A DNA stretch of 64,000 nt from an uncultured Clostridia bacterium (GTDB taxonomy: Bacteria > Bacillota > Clostridia > RUG12999): positions 119,017 through 183,016 of the forward strand of contig CAMNSU010000001.1 of assembly GCA_946555455.1 (NCBI GenBank). The letters are read 5' to 3'. The notes under the pieces were generated by a model. The model did no database searches and was not told the origin of the DNA. It saw nothing but the letters and a program-made list of their open reading frames with translations. Positions 29,038-36,137 of the stretch are shown in pieces (position 1 is the first letter of the stretch; each line of letters begins with the position of its first letter). Made by a program: the position numbers and the translations under genes.

Positions 29038-29469
29038 TTATTTTTCATTCCGTCCCAATAGTTCGTCCAATGTTACGTCAAATAAATCTGCAAGTTGGAG
29101 CAGCTTGTCCAGTTTGGGTTCATATTTGTTATATTCATATCCCTGATAAGTTGCTTTTCGGATTCCCAACTCACTTGCCACTTCTGTTTGTGTTAATTGC
29201 TTTTTCTTGCGCAACTCCCGCAATCGCTGCGGAAACGGCGTTACCTCTTTATCAAATTCCACAGTAAGTGTTTCTCCGATTATTATATACTGAACACTCG
29301 TGTGCAAAATCTCCGCCAACAAAACAATCTTTTTTATAGATGGCTCCGTATGTTCATGTTCATAATTTGCATACCCATTTTCCAATAAACCCAAAAGTCT
29401 GCTCATTTGCCTTTGCGAAATATTCTCATTTTCTCTTAAATTTTTTAAACGTTCTCCAATTCCTTTCAT
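29038..29469 (-). CDS. Transcriptional regulator with two XRE-type HTH domains
   Basis: 143 residues formed of two cro/C1-type helix-turn-helix units: about 4-62 (LRENENISQRQMSRLLGL) and 80-138 (LRKKKQLTQTEVASELGIRK, YEPKLDKLLQLADLFDVTLD). Tandem HTH in one chain suggests binding of a repeated or long operator as a monomer or dimer. It sits 22 nt upstream of the propeller gene on the same strand and is divergent from a small gene at 29573, so it may control either. Its target is not known. Confidence 0.85.
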   Translation of the reverse strand: MKGIGERLKNLRENENISQRQMSRLLGLLENGYANYEHEHTEPSIKKIVLLAEILHTSVQYIIIGETLTVEFDKEVTPFPQRLRELRKKKQLTQTEVASELGIRKATYQGYEYNKYEPKLDKLLQLADLFDVTLDELLGRNEK

Positions 29470-29572
29470 TTTTTCACTTCCTATCTTAAATTTTTCCTGA
29501 CAATAACCTTTAGTTATGTTATAGTATAGGTGTATTCATTTATCAGTCTTTTTTGAAAGGAATGATTTTATT

Positions 29573-29851
29573 ATGTATCAAACATTTGAGGATATGCTTC
29601 AAGAATATCTTACAGAGCTTGTGGAATTTCCCTATGCCGCATGGCATAATTCGCCGCAATATCAAGAAGCTCAATTGCGCAGACGCCAAACCGAAAAAAG
29701 CATTCTTGAATTAATACCACCTAAACAGCAACAAGAAGCAGACATGCTTTTAGATGTTCTTGACTGTGACCGGTCGGCTGAATCCATTTTTTATTATCAA
29801 TATGGCATTAAAGACGGTATCCGCATTTTAAAACTTCTAGGCGTACTATAA
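29573..29851 (+). CDS. Small helical protein, possibly of the DUF6809 type
   Basis: 92 residues, starting MYQTFEDMLQEYLTEL with AAAGGAA upstream. It is helical and charged, with a C-terminal ESIFYYQYGIKDGIRILKL resembling the FxxGFRLGxR ending of small Clostridia proteins annotated as DUF6809; this is a resemblance from memory, not a search result. It is transcribed divergently from the double-HTH regulator, with a 103 nt shared promoter region. Confidence 0.65.
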   Translation: MYQTFEDMLQEYLTELVEFPYAAWHNSPQYQEAQLRRRQTEKSILELIPPKQQQEADMLLDVLDCDRSAESIFYYQYGIKDGIRILKLLGVL

Positions 29852-30119
29852 AAGTAAAGGGAAGCATATGCATGATATCTTATGCCCGCTCTATTTGCGC
29901 AAATCATTACCAGAGAAAAAATCAAAGGGGGGAGTAAATGGGGCAAAGAGCGAAGAATGTATTCTTCCAAGAAAAGTAAGAGGGGGAGACTTTGTGCAAC
30001 GCACAAAGTCGGAGGACATTTTCAAGGAAGAATACATGCGGAGCGATACTTCGGCGGTAATGGATTTACGCAAATACGGGAAACAAGCATTTCCCGCTTG
30101 GCGCGCGTCCCTGCCTTTA
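29852..30119. repeat. Long nested inverted repeat between convergent genes
   Basis: Three nested arm pairs can be seen: CTATTTGCGCAAATCATTACC with GGTAATGGATTTACGCAAATA; ATGTATTCTTCC with GGAAGAATACAT; and an inner perfect hairpin GACTTTGTG/CACAAAGTC. They fold the whole stretch into one long imperfect hairpin that runs from one stop codon to the other. It may be a bidirectional terminator, a decayed non-autonomous transposon, or both. Confidence 0.6.
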
Positions 30120-31805
30120 TTCCTTCACATATGCCTCGATTTCCGATTCCAATACATAGCTGCCTGGTTTCAATGTGTGGCAAATGGCGGGCAGCGCGGT
30201 ATACGGATATTTCAAGTTGGTGTTCGGTTCCACGTCAATCAGCATGGGTTCGCCCTGCGCAGACGCAATGCTGCTGACGGCATAGGGATTTTGCGCCGTC
30301 ACGCGGTGCGCTTCCGTTTCCGATTCCAGCCGCTCCGCGTCAATGGAAAAGCCGCAGTCATATGCTACGCATTCCCGCTGCACGGTCACAACGTGTCTGC
30401 GTTTGTGTCCGTGCGCCGTGGGCGTGAGCGTGGTTTCCACCACAATTCCCTCTGCCGGCGACCATTTTGACCAAACCACACCCTCCTCTATTTTCGTTGC
30501 GCTGCATTCCTTGCGCACGCGTATTATGCCGTCCACTTCAAACGCCAGCATACTGTCCGGCGCGGCTTTGCGTATCGTGTCATAGGACCGCGGTACGCTG
30601 AATCCAAAATAGGTGGAATAGGCAAATTTTGCATATTTTTCCGTTGCCTGCGCCGGATTGAAAAACGGGAACTTACCGGAGCGCAGCGCCGTCGTGTTAT
30701 GCGGCTGATGCTGAAGCACCATGAACGCATGTTTCAAATATGCCACATCGTCCCGCGGCGGCATGGGCAGCGCTTTGGTACGCCAAAATTCATGTTCCTC
30801 CGGCAGCGCCAAAATGATAAACGCTTTGAGCGCCCAATAAGGCGACCCGGGCGCGTTATAGCCTTCCGCCATGTTCAAATTCGGATATTCATAGCCCACG
30901 GTCAAAATGCCCGCGTTGTCAAAAATCGGGCGGTTCAGCCAATGTTCCATATGCCGCGCAATGATTCCTTTCATCACGCCCAATTCAAAGGGCTGTAAAC
31001 CGGCAAACACACACGCGCCCCAGAACGAACACTGCGCAAACCGGTACGTCAAAGACCGCCCGAACGGAATGCTCACGCCATCCTCGTCGAACCAATGAAT
31101 AAACGTCTGCGCAAACTGCATGGCGCGGTCTTTATATAATTTGCTGCGCGCCGGATCTTCGTTTTCCATCACCTTGGCATAAATCAGGCTATAGAAATGA
31201 ATGGCGAACGAAATATAGTAGTCCGTGTTGGGCGTGAGTCCGTCGCGATACCAGCCGTCGCCCAGATAGAATTTTTCAAAACGCGCAAACGCATGATTCA
31301 TTTTTTCCTGACAATAGGGCGCGCCCACCGCTTTGAGTCCCAAATTCGTCAGCACGTTAAAAAACTGCCAGTTGTTATCCACCAACTCCAGTTCGTTGAT
31401 TTGATTCAGCCACTGCACCACGTTTTCTTTTTCCACATCACTCAGCGGGTCATAGATTTTATCCGCCGCCATCACAAGCGCCAGTCCAATGGGCGCCATT
31501 TCCACCATACGCTGGTCGCACGGTTTAATTTTGCCCCAATATTCCGGATGGTCGGGATTTGTCCCGTTGCGCAGCCCTTCGCGGTAGATATGCGCAAAGA
31601 TTTCGCCGCGTCCGCCGCCGCCCCAAAAAGGCGCCAGGCCCCACAACGGGCGTGCAAACGCTTCCATTTCAATGATATCACGGTTATAAACCGCGCCGCA
31701 CGGCCCCAGCCGCAGACGCGCGCCGCCTTCGCTATAGTAGGGTTTCAAAGGTCCCGTTAATTTTTCCAGTGCAAACACAAAATCCGCTCTTGTTTTCCAT
31801 TCCAT
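30117..31805 (-). CDS. DUF2264 family protein, probable carbohydrate-active (alpha/alpha toroid) enzyme
   Basis: 562 residues from the ATG at 31805, which has AGGAGAGG six bases upstream. There is no signal peptide, so it is cytoplasmic. The first 370 residues match the DUF2264 plan (ARLRLGPCGAVYNRDIIEME, FARPLWGLAPFWGG, NNWQFFNVLTNLGLKAVG, DGWYRDGLTPNTDYYISFA), an alpha/alpha toroid; the last 180 are a beta-sandwich, as in uronyl hydrolases and polysaccharide lyases. A role in breaking down imported or lysed oligosaccharides is inferred from fold and from the glycosidases nearby; substrate unknown. Confidence 0.85.
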   Translation of the reverse strand: MEWKTRADFVFALEKLTGPLKPYYSEGGARLRLGPCGAVYNRDIIEMEAFARPLWGLAPFWGGGGRGEIFAHIYREGLRNGTNPDHPEYWGKIKPCDQRMVEMAPIGLALVMAADKIYDPLSDVEKENVVQWLNQINELELVDNNWQFFNVLTNLGLKAVGAPYCQEKMNHAFARFEKFYLGDGWYRDGLTPNTDYYISFAIHFYSLIYAKVMENEDPARSKLYKDRAMQFAQTFIHWFDEDGVSIPFGRSLTYRFAQCSFWGACVFAGLQPFELGVMKGIIARHMEHWLNRPIFDNAGILTVGYEYPNLNMAEGYNAPGSPYWALKAFIILALPEEHEFWRTKALPMPPRDDVAYLKHAFMVLQHQPHNTTALRSGKFPFFNPAQATEKYAKFAYSTYFGFSVPRSYDTIRKAAPDSMLAFEVDGIIRVRKECSATKIEEGVVWSKWSPAEGIVVETTLTPTAHGHKRRHVVTVQRECVAYDCGFSIDAERLESETEAHRVTAQNPYAVSSIASAQGEPMLIDVEPNTNLKYPYTALPAICHTLKPGSYVLESEIEAYVKE

Positions 31806-31882
31806 TTGTTTCCTCTCCTTTTTCATACGCAAGCACAGGAACGTCAAATCCCATGTTTTTCCGCCAAATTTTTCTTTTCTTT

Positions 31883-31911
31883 AGTATAGCATAAAAGAGA
31901 GGTGTTTGCAA
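31883..31911 (-). promoter_or_regulatory. Promoter of the DUF2264 gene, overlapping a terminator stem
   Basis: -35 TTGCAA (31906-31911), 17 nt spacer, extended -10 TGCTATACT (31883-31891) on the minus strand. The -35 and spacer lie inside the left arm of the terminator at 31893-31941. Confidence 0.7.
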
Positions 31912-31941
31912 CACGAATCACAGCAAACGCCCTCTCTTTTT
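31893..31941 (-). terminator. Terminator after the YyaL-type gene
   Basis: Arms AAAAGAGAGGTGTTTGC and GCAAACGCCCTCTCTTTT (one bulged base) around a 13-base loop. T run in both directions. Confidence 0.8.
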
Positions 31942-31984
31942 CCTGTTTTTTACAAGTGGTTTTACTATATCAAATCTGCCGCGC

Positions 31985-32012
31985 GGCACATGGGAGTCAA
32001 CGCCCCTATGCT
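31985..32012 (-). repeat. 28 bp palindromic repeat overlapping the YyaL-type stop codon
   Basis: Minus strand: AGCATAGGGGCGTTGACTCC then CATGTGCC, preceded by TA of the stop codon TAA. It shares TAAGCAYAGGGG with the copy at 18145-18176 and the GTTGACTC core with the other family members. Confidence 0.55.
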
Positions 32013-34021
32013 TATTGCAAGGTATCCCGCGGTGCACTGCAAGCGTGGTTTTCGCAAATATAATACTGCGGTTTGTCCTCCCGCACTGCATAAGCGCGTG
32101 TGAACGGCGCGGCGCGGTGCAGCGTCTCCTCGTTTTCCGGCGTTTTGAGCAGCGCCGACGTATGCGGGTGCTGCGCCGCCTGACGTAAACGCTGTTCCAC
32201 CGCCGTGTCCGGCGACGTACAGATGATTTCCTTGGACGGATACAGTCCATACATCAGCGCAATCAGGAAAAAGCTATAACCCACAGGATAGTCCTCCATG
32301 TTTGCCGCAACAAATTGCAGTTGCTGCTGCGCAGTGTCCTCCAGCGCCACGTTGCCGGTCAATTTGGACAGGCGAATCAGCGCATATGCCATGACGGAAT
32401 TTCCCGACGGCAGCGCGCCGTCATAGAGTTCTTTGGGTCGTCCAATCAACTGTTCTGCCTGACTGCTGTAGTAATAAAACCCACCGCCGTCCGCGTCCCA
32501 AAACAGTTCCATGATTTGTTTTTCCAGTTCCACTGCCCGCTCTAAATAGCACGCGTCAAACGTTGCGCCGTAGAGTTCCAGTTGTGCCCACAGCAGATAG
32601 GCGTAGTCGTCCAGATTGCCCTGTCCTTTCGCTTCACCGTCCCGCCAGCGAACCCGCAGCCGTCCGGTTTCGTCCGTCAACTGTTTCGCCAAAAATTTGT
32701 CCGCCGCCTGCGCCGCTTGCAGATGTTTCTTGCTGCCCCAAACTTGATATGCCTGCGCAAGGGCGGCTATCATCAGCGCATTCCAGCCGGTCAGCACTTT
32801 GTCGTCGCACGCGATCTGCGCCCGCTGACGGCGGTATCCGCGCAGTTTTTCCGCCAACTCGTCTATGCGCGTATTTCGCTCCATAAAAAATTCGTTGTCC
32901 AACAAGTGCAGCACGGTTTTCCCTTCAAAATTTCCTTCTTCGCGCACGCCGAACCAATCGTTCCAGCAGCGTCCGTCCTCCTGCCCCAAAACCGCCAGGA
33001 TTTCTTGTTTGGTGAACGTATAATATTTTCCCTCTTCGCCGTCGCTGTCCGCGTCCAGCGCCGTATAAAAACCGCCCGCCGCGTCCTGCATATCCCGCAG
33101 CACAAACTGAATGGTTTTTTCCGCCACTTCTCTGTAGAACCGGTTGCCGGTCTTGCGAAACGCCTGCACATATGCCATAATCAGCAGCGCGTTGTCATAG
33201 AGCATTTTTTCAAAATGCGGCACCAGCCATTTTTCGTCCGTGCTGTATCTGGCAAATCCATAGCCAACGTGGTCAAACAACCCGCCGCGATACATTTGCT
33301 GCAACGTTTTTTCCGCCATGTGCAGCGCTTCCGCGTCCTGTTCAATCTCCGCATAGCGCAGCAAAAAAATAAGTTGGTGCGGCGAGGGAAATTTGGGTGC
33401 ATTGCCAAAACCGCCGTAGTCCCTGTCAAACATCCAGGTGAACAGTGACGCCGCCTTTTGCAGCACGCCTTTTGTGACTTCTGCCACGCCCGCGCGCGTA
33501 TAAGGCCGCCGCGCAAGCTGTGCCAGTTCTAAGCCCTGTTGTTCCAGCGCGTCCCTGTTTTCTTTCCAATGTTTTGCAGCTTCCTGTAAAATTTCCATCA
33601 GTCCCGGTCTGCCGTACCGGCGGCGTTTGGGAAAATAGGTGCCGACAAAAAACGGTCGCCGCTGCGGCGTCATCAGAACGGTCAGCGGCCAGCCGCCTTG
33701 CCCTGTTGCCGCCTGACATACGTTCATATATACTGTGTCTATATCAGGACGTTCCTCGCGGTCTACTTTGATGGAAATAAATTCCTGATTCAGCAGCGCC
33801 GCCACTTCGCTGTCCTCAAAGGATTCGCGTTCCATGACATGGCACCAGTGGCAGGTGGAATAGCCAATGGACAAAAAGATGGGTTTATTCTCCCGCGCCG
33901 CGTCGGCAAACGCCTCTTTCCCCCATGGATACCAATTGACCGGATTGTTTTTGTGCTGCAAAAGATAGGGCGATTTTTCCGTGCCCAAACGGTTATATTG
34001 ATTTTGTATGGTCTCTCGCAT
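32012..34021 (-). CDS. Thioredoxin-domain protein of the YyaL/DUF255 (SPATA20) family
   Basis: 669 residues. The N-terminal 170 residues are a thioredoxin-like domain that starts [20 protein letters not shown], with the CxxC site [29 protein letters not shown] is the family cis-proline region. The rest is an alpha/alpha six-hairpin toroid related to sugar epimerases ([56 protein letters not shown]). The function of the family is unsettled. The start at 34021 has AAGGA ten bases upstream; an ATG three codons earlier is less well placed. It ends in a palindromic repeat. Confidence 0.92.
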   Translation of the reverse strand: MRETIQNQYNRLGTEKSPYLLQHKNNPVNWYPWGKEAFADAARENKPIFLSIGYSTCHWCHVMERESFEDSEVAALLNQEFISIKVDREERPDIDTVYMNVCQAATGQGGWPLTVLMTPQRRPFFVGTYFPKRRRYGRPGLMEILQEAAKHWKENRDALEQQGLELAQLARRPYTRAGVAEVTKGVLQKAASLFTWMFDRDYGGFGNAPKFPSPHQLIFLLRYAEIEQDAEALHMAEKTLQQMYRGGLFDHVGYGFARYSTDEKWLVPHFEKMLYDNALLIMAYVQAFRKTGNRFYREVAEKTIQFVLRDMQDAAGGFYTALDADSDGEEGKYYTFTKQEILAVLGQEDGRCWNDWFGVREEGNFEGKTVLHLLDNEFFMERNTRIDELAEKLRGYRRQRAQIACDDKVLTGWNALMIAALAQAYQVWGSKKHLQAAQAADKFLAKQLTDETGRLRVRWRDGEAKGQGNLDDYAYLLWAQLELYGATFDACYLERAVELEKQIMELFWDADGGGFYYYSSQAEQLIGRPKELYDGALPSGNSVMAYALIRLSKLTGNVALEDTAQQQLQFVAANMEDYPVGYSFFLIALMYGLYPSKEIICTSPDTAVEQRLRQAAQHPHTSALLKTPENEETLHRAAPFTRAYAVREDKPQYYICENHACSAPRDTLQ

Positions 34022-34181
34022 GATTCCCATTCCTTTTCAATCAGATTTTGTCTTTTTATTGTATCCTGTTTTGCACAAAAAAATCTGTTGTTTCCGGAAT
34101 AGATTCGATATTTTTTGACCTTTTTGTATTAGTTTGCTTTTTTCACCCTGTATGTTCCGCATTTTCTTTCGCATTCTGCTC

Positions 34182-34210
34182 TTGACAGTAGGTAAAATTT
34201 GTACTATAAT
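34182..34210 (+). promoter_or_regulatory. Consensus sigma-A promoter with no protein gene downstream
   Basis: -35 TTGACA (34182-34187), 17 nt spacer, -10 TATAAT (34205-34210): perfect match in both boxes. The plus-strand transcript would start near 34217 and meets only hairpins before the convergent lipoprotein gene. Confidence 0.75.
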
Positions 34211-34217
34211 AAAATAA

Positions 34218-34415
34218 AGTCCAATCATTACCATAGTATTTTCTTTTTGGTACCAACTTTTTATCCGTTTACATAAATTTTGCATAAAATGATGGATTCA
34301 ATATACTGTGTTTTCAACTTTTCAAACCCCCGAAAAGTGTTACCCTCTTTCCATCATTTTATATATACATAAAGGGGCTGCCCACCGCTTCAGTGGGACA
34401 GCCCCTTTATGTATC
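34218..34415 (+). ncRNA. Candidate small RNA with a C-rich loop
   Basis: About 200 nt from a perfect promoter to a strong hairpin. The 3' part holds a perfect 13 bp stem (ATAAAATGATGGA 34284-34296 with TCCATCATTTTAT 34350-34362). This encloses a smaller hairpin ACTTTTC-AAACCCCC-GAAAAGT (34317-34338) and the unpaired TTACCCTCT. The final hairpin (34365-34414) has a 21-22 bp stem but no long T run. C-rich exposed loops are known in Gram-positive sRNAs that pair with SD sequences. No family recognised; 6S RNA considered and not supported. Confidence 0.5.
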
Positions 34416-34466
34416 TGTAGCATTCGGAACCAAAGTTCCCTTCCATAAAATTTTTCATGAAGGGAA

Positions 34467-34874
34467 CTAGGATTCCTGTTTTAAGCGAAACACCGCGCCG
34501 TCCGGCACCGGTTCTTCTTTTCCCAATTTCACCGACGAGGATTTATCTTTTTGAAACACCAGCGTATCGCCGTCTACCCGAAACGTATAGCGGCGTTCTC
34601 CGTCCTCTGTCGTCAGCACCACATCGCTTCCTTTCACTTCATAGGTGCCCAGCGGGAGGTAGCTCATCATCGCCGAATACATCATTTGAAATTTTTGACC
34701 TTCTTCCAAAATGACATAGGGGGGCAGTGGTTCCTCAGACGATTCCATTTCATATTTTCCCAGCTGCACCTGCGCCGGCTGCTGCTGCACGTCCTCCGTC
34801 TGCTGCTGCGTACAGCCTGCAAACAACAGAAAAACGGTCAAAACAGCTAACAGAATACTTTGTTTTCGCATCAT
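34467..34874 (-). CDS. Small lipoprotein of unknown function
   Basis: 135 residues. A lipoprotein signal peptide with lipobox LFAGC (Cys about 20) anchors it outside the membrane. A Gln-rich linker follows, then a compact beta-rich domain (GTYEVKGSDVVLTTEDGERR, YTFRVDGDTLVFQKD), a short barrel like those of small bacterial lipoproteins that report on surface stress. No family recognised. SD GGAGG stands directly before the ATG. It is 35 nt downstream of nothing on its own strand except the beta-propeller gene's terminator-less end at 34909, so it may be the second gene after that enzyme. Confidence 0.75.
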   Translation of the reverse strand: MMRKQSILLAVLTVFLLFAGCTQQQTEDVQQQPAQVQLGKYEMESSEEPLPPYVILEEGQKFQMMYSAMMSYLPLGTYEVKGSDVVLTTEDGERRYTFRVDGDTLVFQKDKSSSVKLGKEEPVPDGAVFRLKQES

Positions 34875-34908
34875 AGTTCCTCCTCTCTCTTGCTGTGGGC
34901 ATAAAGCA

Positions 34909-35949
34909 TTATTTCAGCGGAATCACCATGTTCCAGGTTTTAGTGGCATTTCCGAATCCGCCTCCGTTTTTTCCGTCGGAGGTTGCAAAAAACAGATGTG
35001 TCGGACGACCGTCCTCAAACAAAATGAAGGGGCGTTCCAAATTTCCCATTTCACGCACCTGTCCATCGTCCCACAAAATGTTGCGGGAATAGAACTGGAA
35101 ATCCCGTTTGACGTCCCAATGCACGCCGTCGCGGCTGGACGCATAAATACCGCCATATTTTTCGCCGCAGATTTTACCGTTCATATCTTTTGCCATCATG
35201 TTATAACCGTCTTCGTCTATCCAGATAAAGGGGTCTTCCACTTCCAGACCTTCTTCCTGAATCAACGGCACATTGCTGCACGCCTCAAACGGCCCTTCAA
35301 AAGACGCCGCTTTTGACACGCCCAGTTCCATTTTGCCGTGCAGATATTCCGGATAGGGCCGGCTGGCATATTTTCTGGTTTTATATACCATCAGCACGCT
35401 GCCGTCCGGATTCAGGCAGGGCGCCGGATTGGAAACAAAGAAATTATCAAAATATTCCGGACGCGTTTTTTGCACCGGTTCATCGCGGCGCTCCCACGGA
35501 CCGTAGATGCTTTTGCTGGTTGCAATGCCGACACGTTTGTTGGCACGCGCCACAATCGTGCGGTAGCTGCTGTTGTCCAGTTTTTCACCGAGCGGAACGT
35601 CGGGAAATGGATGAGTTGACCCCATATAATAAAGCACATAAGTATCGCCGCATTTCATAATATGTGGATTGTGTGTGGAACGACCGTCCCAATACTCCGC
35701 GCCGCGCGCCGGTGTGACCACTTCTTTGAAGGTATAGGGCCCTTCCGGCGTCTCGGATTCCGCACGCACAATCTCCGATTCCATCAGCCAGCCCGGGTGC
35801 ATCGGTAATGTGTTGCGCCAGCGTGATGCAAACATATGATATTTCCCGTCCGCTTTGATTACGCTTCCGCACCAAACCCAATAACCTTCCATGGCAAACC
35901 CTCCGCCTACCGGTGCGGGCAGCATTCTTTCTGACAATGTTCCTTTCAT
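34909..35949 (-). CDS. Five-bladed beta-propeller glycoside hydrolase (GH43-like)
   Basis: 346 residues from the ATG at 35949, which has AAAGGAGAG upstream; the longer frame to 36060 lacks an SD and crosses the promoter. No signal peptide, so probably cytoplasmic. The blades show typical motifs of the GH43/62/32/117 propeller clan: WCGSVIKADGKYHMFASRW, DGRSTHNPHIMKCGDTYVLY, VSNPAPCLNPDGSVLMVYK, EVEDPFIWIDEDGYNMMAKD. Asp and Glu in these positions would form the active site. The exact family and substrate cannot be fixed by eye. It follows its own promoter. Confidence 0.82.
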   Translation of the reverse strand: MKGTLSERMLPAPVGGGFAMEGYWVWCGSVIKADGKYHMFASRWRNTLPMHPGWLMESEIVRAESETPEGPYTFKEVVTPARGAEYWDGRSTHNPHIMKCGDTYVLYYMGSTHPFPDVPLGEKLDNSSYRTIVARANKRVGIATSKSIYGPWERRDEPVQKTRPEYFDNFFVSNPAPCLNPDGSVLMVYKTRKYASRPYPEYLHGKMELGVSKAASFEGPFEACSNVPLIQEEGLEVEDPFIWIDEDGYNMMAKDMNGKICGEKYGGIYASSRDGVHWDVKRDFQFYSRNILWDDGQVREMGNLERPFILFEDGRPTHLFFATSDGKNGGGFGNATKTWNMVIPLK

Positions 35950-35983
35950 GAAATTCTCTCCTTTTGTCTCGTTATATTTTCCT

Positions 35984-36012
35984 ATTGTAGCACAAAGTAT
36001 TTTCCTTTTCAA
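35984..36012 (-). promoter_or_regulatory. Promoter of the beta-propeller hydrolase gene
   Basis: -35 TTGAAA (36007-36012), 17 nt spacer, -10 TACAAT (35984-35989). Confidence 0.75.
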
Positions 36013-36087
36013 GCATTGTTTATTTTTTGTCATTTTCTGTGTTTTCAAATGAAAAACCACATTTCTATGAAATAGGTTTATAGCAGC

Positions 36088-36117
36088 AAAAACAGGCGGG
36101 CATGTTTACCCGCCTGC
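36088..36117 (-). terminator. Terminator of the large surface-protein operon
   Basis: Eight-pair stem CAGGCGGG / CCCGCCTG, 8-base loop, five T on the minus strand, about 20 nt after the last stop codon of the operon. Confidence 0.88.
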
Positions 36118-36137
36118 TGTTCATTTTTCTGAACTGA

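Larger units (their letters stand above)
34031..34466. other. Intergenic region carrying a small-RNA candidate
   Basis: No protein gene. It contains the promoter and RNA candidate listed at 34182-34415, and a hairpin at 34439-34465 (GTTCCCTTC / GAAGGGAAC) that directly follows the lipoprotein stop codon. Confidence 0.6.

Noticed and set aside
29868..30470. 200-codon rightward frame through the nested hairpin
   Set aside because: It reads through an inverted repeat and then antisense to the DUF2264 gene; no SD and no family features.
34218..34415. 6S RNA identity for the small-RNA candidate
   Set aside because: 6S RNA forms one long rod with a central open bubble; here there are separate hairpins and a C-rich loop.
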